Positions 24,084-32,734 are shown, numbered from the stretch's first letter. The stretch is DNA of 42,198 nucleotides from Bacteroidales bacterium (GCA_017960585.1 JAGCYX010000002.1:1-42198); one strand, 5' to 3'. A program made the numbers and translations. Notes: a model not told the origin generated them from the sequence alone.

Positions 24084-25766
24084 ATGAGAAAAGCCATATT
24101 GATTACCTTGGCAATTAGTCTGGTTGCAGTTTCCTGCAAGCACCAGCCGCAGCTTGGTCTCGCTGACACCCTTGCCCCGGCGCCCATCGAGGAAACCGTA
24201 GCCGGGTTTGACCAGGAGGAAGCGTACCGGGATTCCGTCTCGATGCTGACCGGGATCGGATATGGAAGCCCGTACTGGTACGACCCCTCCTGGGACATAA
24301 CCTACTCGCCCGGTGGGGACACGCTGCGCTATTACCCACGGGAGCGGGAGGCAGCCTACTTCACCATCCCGGCGTCCGTGCGGATGATTGAGGAGCGGGC
24401 GTTCCAGTGCAACAAATACTTGAAGGAAATCATCATCCCAGAGGGGGTCGAAACGCTTGGCGCGGGGGCATTCCTCTGGAGCGAGAAACTGCAGACCGTC
24501 ACGATCCGGGGGCGGATCGATACGCTATACTGGCGCACGTTTGACGGTTGTCCCGAATTGCGCTCCGTCGAACTGCCGTGGAGCGTGAAAACCATTGCCG
24601 GGATGGCGTTCAGCGACTGTGGGAAACTCCGGCGCATCGTGATTCACAATCCGGAGCCGCCAACGTTGGAAGGGTACGAGCCGGAGGAAGAGGACGGCGG
24701 GATGTGGTCCTTTGCCGGCGTGGACACGGACCGCTGCGTGTTGCAGGTCCCGTATGGTGCCGTGCGGTTGTACCGGAAGGCACCGGGCTGGAGCCGATTC
24801 AAGCACATCGAGGGCAATATCAAACCGATTCCGCACCGGTGGGTAGAGTTGGACAGTACGCTGCTTGCGGGGTATGGAATCTCTCCCAAGGACGAAGAGT
24901 CGTGGAAGCAGTATTTCAACAGGGTGTTCGAGTTCGACGAATGGTATGCCAGTCACATCCCGGACTACCACGGAGAGGATCGGTATGTCGCGGTCACGGA
25001 CCTTCAAATTCTATGTTTATACACGCCAAGGGACGCCGTCCGCAAAAAGCCGTGCATACTGTGGAGATTGCTTCAATATGCAGCCAAAAGTCGACGCAGC
25101 ATCCCGGACACCGAGGTCGGGTTGGCGCGTCTGATGCGGTCGCAGATTGATTCCGTGTTAAATTACATGGCCTTCAGCAATGCCGATATGGGTAACAAGA
25201 ATGCGCTTGATGAGTATCTACACAGTTGGTACTATAACCTGTTGACCTGGCAGATCGAGGCTGCGGTTTCTCCGGAGCTGAAGGCTCTCATGGAGCAGGA
25301 AGACAGGGCCTGGGAGGAGTATCATAAGCGAGCACTTGACAATTATGAAACCGTGAGCGACAGTTCTGGTTCCGGTTTTCACATGTGGTATTTCGAATTT
25401 GCCGAGAAGAACCTTGTGTTGAGGAAGATGGGGGTGGAAGCGTTGTATTCAGTGGTATTCCGGAAAGCAGAACCAACGCGTCGCATAAGATCCGAAATCC
25501 CCGATGAGACCGTCGATCGTTTATACAAGTCTCTACGTCCACACCTCCCCCATCGCGGATCGGAAGAGGAGTATTCCGGGCTCGGCACGCTGAAAGAAGT
25601 CCGGACCAGCTGGGACACCGAGCAGGAGTACTGGGGGCGCTGGATGGAGGCCCGCGCCGCCGTCTCTGAGGTGCTGACCGGCCCCGAGAAAGTGTCTTGG
25701 GACAACGCCACGAGCAACATCCGTCGCCGGAAAATCACATTGCTCCGGACGGCTTATGGTTTTTAG
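24084..25766 (+). CDS. BspA-type leucine-rich-repeat lipoprotein
   Basis: A 560-residue lipoprotein with lipobox VAVSC (Cys18). Residues about 95-215 contain BspA/LRR_5-type repeats (FTIPASVRMIEERAFQCNKYLKEIIIPEGVETLGAGAF, broken here by spacing into about four units: SVRMIEERAF, GVETLGAGAF, TLYWRTFDGC and SVKTIAGMAFSDC). Such repeats usually mediate surface binding to host or matrix proteins. The C-terminal 330 residues are rich in charged and aromatic residues, probably helical, and distantly recall lysozyme-inhibitor LprI-like domains (repeated WxxxxxxA spacing), which I cannot confirm. It starts 45 bp after the helicase and lies 11 bp upstream of ftsZ in the same direction, so it may share a transcript with a cell-division gene, which would be unusual. 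Confidence 0.7.
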   Translation: MRKAILITLAISLVAVSCKHQPQLGLADTLAPAPIEETVAGFDQEEAYRDSVSMLTGIGYGSPYWYDPSWDITYSPGGDTLRYYPREREAAYFTIPASVRMIEERAFQCNKYLKEIIIPEGVETLGAGAFLWSEKLQTVTIRGRIDTLYWRTFDGCPELRSVELPWSVKTIAGMAFSDCGKLRRIVIHNPEPPTLEGYEPEEEDGGMWSFAGVDTDRCVLQVPYGAVRLYRKAPGWSRFKHIEGNIKPIPHRWVELDSTLLAGYGISPKDEESWKQYFNRVFEFDEWYASHIPDYHGEDRYVAVTDLQILCLYTPRDAVRKKPCILWRLLQYAAKSRRSIPDTEVGLARLMRSQIDSVLNYMAFSNADMGNKNALDEYLHSWYYNLLTWQIEAAVSPELKALMEQEDRAWEEYHKRALDNYETVSDSSGSGFHMWYFEFAEKNLVLRKMGVEALYSVVFRKAEPTRRIRSEIPDETVDRLYKSLRPHLPHRGSEEEYSGLGTLKEVRTSWDTEQEYWGRWMEARAAVSEVLTGPEKVSWDNATSNIRRRKITLLRTAYGF

Positions 25767-25777
25767 AATCTTTACAA

Positions 25778-27046
25778 ATGAATAATATGCAAGACGAAGA
25801 ATTGATCGGGGACATTGTCCCTCAGGACTGGACGACGTCCGACGAGATCATCAAGGTGCTCGGCGTGGGCGGTGGCGGCTGCAATGCCGTGGATTATATG
25901 TACAAGCAGGGCATCAAGGGCTGCACGTTCGCGGTCTGCAATTCGGATGCGGTGGCGCTGCAAGGCTGCTCCGTGCCGGTGAAGATCCCCATCGGGACAC
26001 TGGGCGCGGGGACGGTTCCGGAGGTCGGGCGCAAGTATGCCATCGACAACAAGGAGCGCATCGCGGAGGTGGTGCTGGACGGCCACACGAAGATGCTGTT
26101 CATTACGGCCGGCATGGGCGGCGGCACCGGGACGGGAGCTGCGCCGGTGATTGCGGAGATGGCCAAGAGCCAGGGCATCCTGACGGTGGGCGTCGTGACG
26201 CTCCCCTTCCTGAACGAGGGCACCGAGGCGCTGACGCGCGCGATCGACGGCGTCCGCGAGCTGGGGAAGCACGTGGACAGCCTGCTGATCATCAACAATG
26301 AGAAGCTGCACGAGTTCTATGGTAACCAGCTCATCATCAACGCGCTGCCCAAGGCGGACGAGGTGCTGGCCACGGCGGTCCGGGGCATCATCGAGATCAT
26401 CAAGAAGCGGGGCTACATCAACGTGGACTTCAAGGACGTGGAGACGATGATGCGCAACAGCGGGCTCGCCCTGATGGGCTGCGGCGTGGGGAGCGGCGAG
26501 AACCGCATCGAAGAGGCGGTGCGCGGGGCGTTCGAGTCTCCTCTGCTGAACGATTTCGACCTGAAGACCGCCCGGAACGTGTTGGTCAACATCACCTGCA
26601 GCGACGGCAAGAACGGCCTGACGATGGACGACCTGAGCGAGATCAACAAGCGGATTGACGAGTATACCGGGCGGGGCAACAAGTTCAAGCACGGGCTAAT
26701 CTGGGAGAGCGATTCCGACCTGGGAGACACGGTCCGCATCACGTCCATCGTGACCGGGCTGCGTTTCGTCGACGTGGTGCGGCCGCAGAATCTGGGGAAC
26801 ATCATCCTGATTCCGCGGGACTTCGTTTACGACCGGGAGGAGCTTGCCGGGGCGGAAGGAATTTCACTGCACGAAGACACGGGCGTGCGGCACGTGGATT
26901 ACCACAAGAGCAACATTCCGACCTTCAAGTTCGACCCCGACAAGCGGCCGGCGCTGGCCATCGACCGCAACGAATCCCGGTCGGAACTGGAGAACGTCCC
27001 GGCGATCCGGAGAGCACGTGATTGGCCGGAAGAATTCATGCAGTGA
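25778..27046 (+). CDS. ftsZ: cell division GTPase FtsZ
   Basis: A 422-residue tubulin-like GTPase that forms the Z ring. Landmarks are IIKVLGVGGGGCNAVDYMY (nucleotide-binding strand and loop), the tubulin signature GMGGGTGTGAAPVIAEMA, NEKLHEFYG, the T7 loop NVDFKDVETMM that supplies catalytic Asp residues, and the C-terminal peptide NVPAIRRARDWPEEF, which resembles the conserved PAxLRR tail that binds FtsA. The linker between core and tail is short. I chose the ATG at 25778, 11 bp after the lipoprotein gene, over a start inside that gene. None of the usual dcw neighbours (ftsA, ftsQ, mur genes) is adjacent, so this could be a relocated sole copy or a paralog. Confidence 0.93.
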   Translation: MNNMQDEELIGDIVPQDWTTSDEIIKVLGVGGGGCNAVDYMYKQGIKGCTFAVCNSDAVALQGCSVPVKIPIGTLGAGTVPEVGRKYAIDNKERIAEVVLDGHTKMLFITAGMGGGTGTGAAPVIAEMAKSQGILTVGVVTLPFLNEGTEALTRAIDGVRELGKHVDSLLIINNEKLHEFYGNQLIINALPKADEVLATAVRGIIEIIKKRGYINVDFKDVETMMRNSGLALMGCGVGSGENRIEEAVRGAFESPLLNDFDLKTARNVLVNITCSDGKNGLTMDDLSEINKRIDEYTGRGNKFKHGLIWESDSDLGDTVRITSIVTGLRFVDVVRPQNLGNIILIPRDFVYDREELAGAEGISLHEDTGVRHVDYHKSNIPTFKFDPDKRPALAIDRNESRSELENVPAIRRARDWPEEFMQ

Positions 27047-27056
27047 CAGCATTCCG

Positions 27057-27168
27057 TGGGGAAGGTCTCTTTTCAGGGGCGATACCGTCCCCGCAGGAAA
27101 TGGCTCTCAGGTAGCTCTGGGGCAATATGAATGGGGAAGGTCTGACCAATAAAAGTAGACCTTCCCCA
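27057..27168. terminator. hairpin downstream of ftsZ with an extra direct copy of its arm
   Basis: The 12-bp arm TGGGGAAGGTCT occurs at 27057-27068 and 27132-27143, and its reverse complement at 27157-27168. The last two form a perfect stem with a 13-nt loop. No strong T tract follows, only AAATTT. It lies between the convergent ftsZ and GH8 genes and may terminate either one; the extra copy would allow an alternative fold. Confidence 0.5.
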
Positions 27169-27178
27169 AATTTAACAG

Positions 27179-27206
27179 GAGATTCGCCGGTCAAGCCGGC
27201 GAATGA
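27179..27206 (+). repeat. REP-like palindrome with TCAAG loop, copy 2
   Basis: A 9-bp stem (27182-27190 with 27196-27204) closes a TCAAG loop, with GAG on the left and GACG to the right. Loop and flanks are the same as at 10196-10223, but the stem bases differ with compensatory changes. It lies 10 bp beyond the 3' end of the GH8 gene. Confidence 0.65.
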
Positions 27207-27215
27207 CGTTTTCCC

Positions 27216-28502
27216 CTACTTCGCAGGTTCGATGACGCGGTAGTGGCCGCTGAGGTGCATAAAGGCGAAGAGCCGCAGCAGGCCGTCGTAGTAGGCGTCG
27301 AAGTAGCCGTCCTCGTAGGGCTTGTTCTCGCTGTCCCAGAGGCGCTGCACGAACTCGCGGGAGATCTCGTGGTCGGCAGCGAGGGTGGCGGCGGCGACGG
27401 TGGCCAGCAGGCCCACGGAGTGGCGGGTACCGGTGCCGCGGAGTTCACCCATGCCGGCGGGCATGGCGAAGTCCACATCGGTGCCGTCCACGTTGTACTG
27501 GTCCACAAACGTATCGATTCCCTTGGAGTAGAAGAAGTTCTGGATGGTGTTGGCATACCAGGTCTGCCACTCGCGGTCGGCGCAGGCCCAGGAGTAGTCG
27601 AGGGCGATGTTCATCGGCACGCGCCAGGAGTCGAAGCGGAAGGCCGGCTTCATCTGGCGGCCGAAGAAGGCCGGGGTCTCGATGAAGGAACCGTCGAAGT
27701 TGTTCGTATCCGGGTTCAGGCCGGTCTCGGGGTTGATGCTCTTGTGGAGGTACTCCCGGCTGGCCTTGGCGCATTCGCGGTAGAAGTCGGCGCGACCGTC
27801 GTTCGCCCAGCGGGCCCAGACCTCATAGAAGGCGGGCAGGTGGTAGGACGGATCGGTGTAGGTGGTGCCGCGGCCGTCCGGCGTGAAGGCGATCAGGTGC
27901 GTCTCCTTGTCGATGAACGGCTTGATGCCCTCCGAACCGTCCTTCTCCCAGGAGCAGTTCAGGATGTTCTGGGCCTCGGCGAGGTAGTTGATCTCCCCGT
28001 CGTTGCCCCAGCGGTTGGAGGCGAAGATGAGCGCAGTCACGAAATACAGTTCGCCGTCGGAGGCGGGACCCGCTCCGCGGATGGTGCCGTCGGGGCTGAG
28101 GCTCCAGGCGAAGTAGCCCTTCATGGGGCCGTCCTGGTACTGCATGTATTTCTTGGCCCAGCGGAACAGCCGGTCGAACTCGTTCTTCTTGTCCAGCTGG
28201 ACGGTGACCATCATGCCGTAGGACATGCCTTCCGTGCGGGCGTCGAAGTTCTTGACATCCGACATATAGCCCATGTCGTCGCCGACCTCGAAATAGACCT
28301 TGTTGGGGCCGTAGAAGACCTCCTGGAAAATGCTTTCCAGTTTGGCGTCCACCTCGCTCTGGGGATAACCCATCTCGGCGAAGACGCTGCGGTATTTGTG
28401 GGTGTCGAAGCCGCCCTTGGTCCAGGGCTTCAGGTCCGACTGGCCGCAGGCGATCACGGAGAAGCAGGCGGCGGCCAAAAGTATCAAAAGCTTTTTCATC
28501 AT
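27216..28502 (-). CDS. glycoside hydrolase family 8 lipoprotein (xylan-type)
   Basis: A 428-residue lipoprotein with lipobox VIAC (Cys19 from the first of two adjacent ATGs). The catalytic region follows GH8: FDARTEGMSYGMMV with general acid Glu91, GPASDGELYFVTAL with Asp149, and WRVPMNIALDYSWA with aspartates lining the active site. The length fits a single (alpha/alpha)6 barrel. GH8 enzymes in Bacteroidota are mostly reducing-end xylose-releasing exo-oligoxylanases or endoxylanases, so an action on xylo-oligosaccharides in the periplasm or at the outer membrane is the best guess; a cellulase or chitosanase role is not excluded. It is the last gene of a three-gene minus-strand operon and starts 1 bp after the GH43 stop. 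Confidence 0.87.
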   Translation of the reverse strand: MMKKLLILLAAACFSVIACGQSDLKPWTKGGFDTHKYRSVFAEMGYPQSEVDAKLESIFQEVFYGPNKVYFEVGDDMGYMSDVKNFDARTEGMSYGMMVTVQLDKKNEFDRLFRWAKKYMQYQDGPMKGYFAWSLSPDGTIRGAGPASDGELYFVTALIFASNRWGNDGEINYLAEAQNILNCSWEKDGSEGIKPFIDKETHLIAFTPDGRGTTYTDPSYHLPAFYEVWARWANDGRADFYRECAKASREYLHKSINPETGLNPDTNNFDGSFIETPAFFGRQMKPAFRFDSWRVPMNIALDYSWACADREWQTWYANTIQNFFYSKGIDTFVDQYNVDGTDVDFAMPAGMGELRGTGTRHSVGLLATVAAATLAADHEISREFVQRLWDSENKPYEDGYFDAYYDGLLRLFAFMHLSGHYRVIEPAK

Positions 28503-28503
28503 T

Positions 28504-29949
28504 TTATCTGTCACGGAAATTCCACTTACTGTTGTCGCTGTTGAAATCGAACTCGCCGAGGGCCACGGTGCTGTCGCCCGTGCTCACCAGCGCTTTCTGC
28601 TTGCCGCAGTGGCACTTGACCTTGGTCAGGATGCGGAAGGTGCCGTCGGTCAGCTGCTCGATGCGCCAGAGCTGCTCGTCGGCGCCGGTGAACTCCGGCA
28701 CGGCGGTCAGTTCGCCGTCCTCCGTAGCGGCCAGCGCACGATTGGTGCCGGCGATGGTGATCTTGTAGTACGGAGCGCCGAGGTAGCCGCCCTTGTCGGG
28801 CACGGCGGTGACGGTCCAGCGCTGGTGCGGGCGGAACATGTAGTCGCCGGCACGGACGCCGATCTCACCGGCCGGCCAGCGGCCGATCACCTCTTCCAGT
28901 TTCTGCTCCTCGAGCTCCACGACGGGCTCGTTCGGGTCGATGCGGAAAGCGCGCATACCACCCTGCTGGCGCACGAAGTCGACGGCGAGCTCCAGGGAGT
29001 AGCCGCGGCGCTCGGACTCGATCTCGTAGGTGCCCTCCTTGAAGGGATCGGCGGCCACGGGCCAGCCGTTCTTCCAGAGCAGGGAGCGCACGGCCAGCAC
29101 GCTGCGGCCGCTGCGGTTGTAGTCAGCCTCGTAGTGGAAGGACATCTTCTCCACGCCCTCCTCCTCGACGAACCAGCCGAAGTGGCCCGGGCCCGTGGCG
29201 CGGTTGCCCGCGGAGAGGACCATCTTGCCGCCGCCCTGGAGCATGTCGCGGCCCATGTTGTCGAGATACGGGCCGGTGACGTTGCGGGAACGGCCGCAGA
29301 CGATGTTGTAGGTGGAGTTGACACCGTCGCAGCAGGTTCCGTGGGTGCCGAGCAGGTAGTACCAGCCGTCCTTGTACATCAGGGCCGTGGCCTCGCAGTC
29401 GATGGCGATGTCGACGGCCTTGTTGCCCTCGACACGCTTGCCCGTCTTCGGGTCCAGCTCGACGATGCGGATGGCGCCGAAGTAGGTGCCGTAGGAGCAC
29501 CACAGGCGGCCGTCAGGGCCCAGCAGGAAGGCCGGGTCGATGGCCCAGCAGTCCTCGTCGGCGCCCGCCCAGGCCACGAGCTCAGGCTCGCTGTAGCCAA
29601 AGTCCGGAGAGCTCGGATCCAGCGTCTTGGTCCACATGGTGGTCACGTTGCCGCGGGTCTTGCCCTCGGTGCCGGGATAGCCGGCGCTGTAGGACACGAG
29701 GTAGCGGTCGCCGATCTTGATCACGTCGGGAGCCACGCCGCCGCCCGTGCGCACGACGCCGTCCGTCCAGGTCCAGCCGTCCTCGGACATGAGGCCGCCG
29801 GAGCCGGTGCCGAAGGTGTAGTACTTGCCGTCGCAGAAGACGATCGTCGAAGGATCATGGATATAGACATTGCCGATCTGGGCCGCCGCAGGAAGCGCGA
29901 ACAGAACCATCAGCAGAAGGGCGATCAGGGAAAGTTCTATCTTTTTCAT
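28504..29949 (-). CDS. glycoside hydrolase family 43, arabinanase-like, with C-terminal lectin-like domain
   Basis: A 481-residue secreted enzyme. A signal peptide (cleavage near AAAQ, residue 24) is followed by a five-bladed GH43 propeller with the expected triad: Asp32 in IHDPST, Asp138 in AIDPAFLL and Glu186 in DCEATALMY. The layout fits endo-arabinanase or arabinofuranosidase subfamilies. From about residue 345 a second beta-rich region (GDYMFRPHQRWTVTAV, ADEQLWRIEQLTDGTFRIL) looks like a ricin-type or related carbohydrate-binding module. It follows the jelly-roll-like protein by 12 bp and is directly coupled to the GH8 gene, which suggests attack on arabinoxylan or pectic arabinan. Confidence 0.85.
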   Translation of the reverse strand: MKKIELSLIALLLMVLFALPAAAQIGNVYIHDPSTIVFCDGKYYTFGTGSGGLMSEDGWTWTDGVVRTGGGVAPDVIKIGDRYLVSYSAGYPGTEGKTRGNVTTMWTKTLDPSSPDFGYSEPELVAWAGADEDCWAIDPAFLLGPDGRLWCSYGTYFGAIRIVELDPKTGKRVEGNKAVDIAIDCEATALMYKDGWYYLLGTHGTCCDGVNSTYNIVCGRSRNVTGPYLDNMGRDMLQGGGKMVLSAGNRATGPGHFGWFVEEEGVEKMSFHYEADYNRSGRSVLAVRSLLWKNGWPVAADPFKEGTYEIESERRGYSLELAVDFVRQQGGMRAFRIDPNEPVVELEEQKLEEVIGRWPAGEIGVRAGDYMFRPHQRWTVTAVPDKGGYLGAPYYKITIAGTNRALAATEDGELTAVPEFTGADEQLWRIEQLTDGTFRILTKVKCHCGKQKALVSTGDSTVALGEFDFNSDNSKWNFRDR

Positions 29950-29961
29950 AAGGCGTTCGGA

Positions 29962-30675
29962 TTACTGGTTGGTGACGGTGAGGTTGGTGACCGGCTTGCC
30001 CGCCATATCCAGGAAGCGGATGCAGAAGTCGCTCATGCCGGGGCCGTTGATGACGGCGCCGCGGATCACGTTGCGACCGGCCTTGAGGGTAATCTTCCTG
30101 GAGACGCAGTCGTCCACGACCATACGGCGGTCGCCGGAGAGCAGGATGGCCTCCTCGCCGTTGACCCACCACTTGGAGCCGGAGTTGGAACCGACGGACA
30201 TGCGGACCGTCATGTCCTCAGGGGCGTTGACGACCGTCACGGCCAGGAACAGCGCCTCGGTCGGGTGCAGGCCCAGGCCGGTGGCGAAGCGGTAGAGCTT
30301 CACGTTGTAGCGCTTGCTGTCGTAGCAGTGCCAGGCCAGCTTGGTCTTCTTGTCGAGCTTGACCTTCTGCCCGTCCTTCGGGACGATGGTCATCTGCTCC
30401 GGGAAGTAGATCTTGGCGAACTCGGCGTTCAGGTAGGTGTCGTCGAAGATGGCGTTCGTGCGGATCTCGGGCTTCGCGATGGGCTCCAGGAGAGACCAGC
30501 GGCGGATGAAGCCCTGCTCGTCCGGGGTAGCGGGCGTAGCGGCCGCCGGAGCGAAGTAGTCCTCGAGGTCCGGCTCATGGTAGGATAAATCCAGCTGGGC
30601 GTTCGCCGGCAGCGCCGACAGCAGTCCCAGGGCAAGGGCGGAAAGAAGGATCCGCCGGAAGAGTGATACTGACAT
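29962..30675 (-). CDS. secreted jelly-roll-like protein of a glycan-degradation operon
   Basis: A 237-residue protein with a signal peptide (cleavage near ANAQ, residue 27). I do not recognise a named enzyme family. The C-terminal 130 residues alternate strands in a way that suggests a galactose-binding-like or PA14-like jelly roll (MTVRMSVGSNSGSKWWVNGEE, then DDCVSRKITLKAGRNVIRGAV), a fold used for sugar binding or found as accessory domain of glycosidases. No catalytic signature is visible. It is the first gene of the operon with GH43 and GH8 and so may present or bind the same polysaccharide. Confidence 0.6.
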   Translation of the reverse strand: MSVSLFRRILLSALALGLLSALPANAQLDLSYHEPDLEDYFAPAAATPATPDEQGFIRRWSLLEPIAKPEIRTNAIFDDTYLNAEFAKIYFPEQMTIVPKDGQKVKLDKKTKLAWHCYDSKRYNVKLYRFATGLGLHPTEALFLAVTVVNAPEDMTVRMSVGSNSGSKWWVNGEEAILLSGDRRMVVDDCVSRKITLKAGRNVIRGAVINGPGMSDFCIRFLDMAGKPVTNLTVTNQ

Positions 30676-30707
30676 ATTAAAAGTGTTAATTGGTTTTCAA
30701 GCAGACA

Positions 30708-30738
30708 CAAATATAGCAAACATCCCCCAACTTTGCAA
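30708..30738 (-). promoter_or_regulatory. promoter of the GH43/GH8 operon
   Basis: On the minus strand a TTG box (30738-30736) precedes TATATTTG (30715-30708) by 20 bp. The first gene starts 32 bp downstream. Confidence 0.6.
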
Positions 30739-30760
30739 CCCGGTTGCGCCCGCCTCCCGC

Positions 30761-30768
30761 TACCTTTG
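30761..30768 (+). promoter_or_regulatory. -7 box (TACCTTTG) of the metal ATPase gene
   Basis: TACCTTTG fits TAnnTTTG and lies 26 bp upstream of the ATG at 30795. No standard -33 box is seen. The divergent hydrolase operon has its own promoter 46 bp away. Confidence 0.5.
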
Positions 30769-30794
30769 CCGACGGAAAACAAAGAAAACACGAT

Positions 30795-32684
30795 ATGGCA
30801 CACGAACATCATCACGAGCACCAGCACGGCGAGGAAGGTCCGAAAGGGCGCATCATCCGGATTGCGGTCGCGACCCTCCTGCTGATCGGTGCCGTCATCA
30901 TCGAGAAGAATACGGAATGGGCCACCTGGAAGTACCTGCTGCTCTTCCTGGTCCCCTACCTCATCGTCGGACTGGACACCCTGAAGGAGGCCGCGGAAGC
31001 CCTCGCCCACGGCGAGGCGCTGGACGAGAACTTCCTAATGAGCGTGGCCACGCTGGGCGCGCTGGGCATCGGCTTCCTGCCGGGTGCGGAGACGCAGTTC
31101 CCGGAGGCGGTCTTCGTCATGCTCTTCTTCCAGGTCGGCGAGCTCTTCGAGGGCATCGCGGAAGGCCGCTCGCGCAAGTCGGTAGCCCACCTGATGGACA
31201 TCCGGCCGGACACGGCGCACGTCGAGCGGGATGGCGTCCTGGAGACGGTGGCCCCCGACAGCGTGGCCGTCGGTGAAACCATCCTGGTCCGCCCCGGCGA
31301 GAAGGTCCCGATGGACGGCGTCGTCCTGGAGGGCGAATCTTCTCTGGACACCGTGGCCCTGACGGGCGAAAGCGTGCCGCGCAGCGTCCGGGCGGGCGGA
31401 GAAGTCCTGTCCGGCTGCGTGAACCTCAGCGGCGTGCTGCGCGTGCGCACCACCAAGGCCTTCGGCGAATCCACGGCCTCCCGCATCCTGGAACTGGTGG
31501 AGCACGCGGCGGAGAACAAGTCGAAGAGCGAACACTTCATCACGCGTTTTGCGCGGATCTATACCCCGATCGTGGTCGGCCTCGCCGTCCTGCTGGCCGT
31601 CCTGCCGCCGCTCTTCACGGGCGCCTGGGCCACGTGGATCTACCGGGCGCTGATGTTCCTGGTGGTGTCCTGCCCCTGCGCGCTGGTCATCAGCGTGCCG
31701 CTGACCTTCTTCGGCGGCATCGGAGGCGCCTCCCGGCAGGGCATCCTGGTCAAGGGTTCCGCCCACCTGGACACGCTCTCCCGCGTGCGTACCGTGGTCT
31801 TCGACAAGACGGGCACGCTGACCGAAGGCGTCTTCGACGTGACCGCCGTGCACCCCGAGCGGCTGGACGAGCAGGAACTGCTGCACCTCGCCGCGCACGT
31901 GGAGCGCCACTCCACCCACCCCATCGCCCAGGCGCTGCTGCGCGCCTATCCCCACGAGCAGGACGGCTGCAGCGTGTCGGACATCCGGGAGTACGCGGGC
32001 AAGGGCCTGACGGCCGTCGTGGAAGGCCGCACCGTGGCCGTCGGCAACGACAAGCTGATGGAGGAGCTGGGCGCCGCCGCGCATCCCTGCCACCTCAGCG
32101 GGACAATCGTGCACGTGGCCGTGGAAGGCGTCTACGCCGGCCACATCGTCATCTCCGACCGCGTCAAGGAAGACGCCGCCCGGGCCGTCGCCGGGCTGCA
32201 CGAGGCCGGCATCCGGCAGGTGGTGATGCTCACCGGCGACCAGCGGAGCGTGGCGGAAGCCGTGGCCGCACAGCTGCAGCTGGACGCCTGCCACGCCGGG
32301 CTGCTGCCCGCGGACAAGGTGCTGCGCGTGGAGGAATTGCTGCCGCAGGGCACGCTCGCCTTCGTCGGAGACGGCATCAACGACGCACCCGTGCTCGCCC
32401 GCGCCGACCTCGGCATCGCGATGGGCGCGCTGGGCTCCGACGCCGCCATCGAAGCCGCGGACGTGGTCCTGATGGACGACAAGCCGTCCAAGGTCGCCCG
32501 CGCGGTGCACATCGCCCGCCGGACGCTGCGCATCGCCCGCGAGAATCTCTGGTTCGCCATCGGCGTGAAGCTGCTGGTCCTCGCCCTGGCCGCCTGCGGC
32601 GTGGCCACCCTGTGGATGGCGGTGTTCGCCGACGTGGGCGTGACGGTGCTCGCCGTGCTCAACGCCATGCGGGCATTGCGCTGA
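30795..32684 (+). CDS. P1B-type heavy-metal ATPase (Zn/Cd/Co/Pb type)
   Basis: A 629-residue P-type ATPase that pumps metal ions out of the cytoplasm. The N-terminus is MAHEHHHEHQHGEEG, a histidine-rich metal-binding tail in place of the usual HMA domain. Membrane helices surround the metal site SCPCALVIS (about 293). Other landmarks are LTGESVP (actuator), the phosphorylation site FDKTGTLTEG (about 337), STHPIAQALL and GDGINDAPVLARADLGIAMG (about 525-545). The CPC motif and the His-rich tail favour Zn2+/Cd2+/Pb2+ over copper. I used the ATG at 30795, after the -7 box. A strong terminator follows at 32705. A CDF metal exporter with a similar MAHDHTH start lies 3.4 kb downstream. Confidence 0.9.
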   Translation: MAHEHHHEHQHGEEGPKGRIIRIAVATLLLIGAVIIEKNTEWATWKYLLLFLVPYLIVGLDTLKEAAEALAHGEALDENFLMSVATLGALGIGFLPGAETQFPEAVFVMLFFQVGELFEGIAEGRSRKSVAHLMDIRPDTAHVERDGVLETVAPDSVAVGETILVRPGEKVPMDGVVLEGESSLDTVALTGESVPRSVRAGGEVLSGCVNLSGVLRVRTTKAFGESTASRILELVEHAAENKSKSEHFITRFARIYTPIVVGLAVLLAVLPPLFTGAWATWIYRALMFLVVSCPCALVISVPLTFFGGIGGASRQGILVKGSAHLDTLSRVRTVVFDKTGTLTEGVFDVTAVHPERLDEQELLHLAAHVERHSTHPIAQALLRAYPHEQDGCSVSDIREYAGKGLTAVVEGRTVAVGNDKLMEELGAAAHPCHLSGTIVHVAVEGVYAGHIVISDRVKEDAARAVAGLHEAGIRQVVMLTGDQRSVAEAVAAQLQLDACHAGLLPADKVLRVEELLPQGTLAFVGDGINDAPVLARADLGIAMGALGSDAAIEAADVVLMDDKPSKVARAVHIARRTLRIARENLWFAIGVKLLVLALAACGVATLWMAVFADVGVTVLAVLNAMRALR

Positions 32685-32704
32685 AACTGTGGACTTTTTC
32701 TTTG

Positions 32705-32732
32705 AAAAAGCGGGGCAATTCCCCGCTTTTTT
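32705..32732 (+). terminator. intrinsic terminator of the metal ATPase gene
   Basis: An 11-bp stem (32705-32715 with 32721-32731) with a 5-nt loop ends in a run of six T. It is immediately followed by the TATCTTTG box of the next gene. Confidence 0.85.
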
Positions 32733-32734
32733 GC

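Noticed and set aside
15000..24100. Integrase, att-site duplication or tRNA target for the accessory island
   Set aside because: I found no integrase gene, no tRNA and no clear direct repeat at the two borders, so an integrative element cannot be claimed.
28396..30588. 730-codon open frame on the plus strand
   Set aside because: Antisense to the GH43 and jelly-roll genes; low-complexity Gly/Val/Ala/His composition, no start context.
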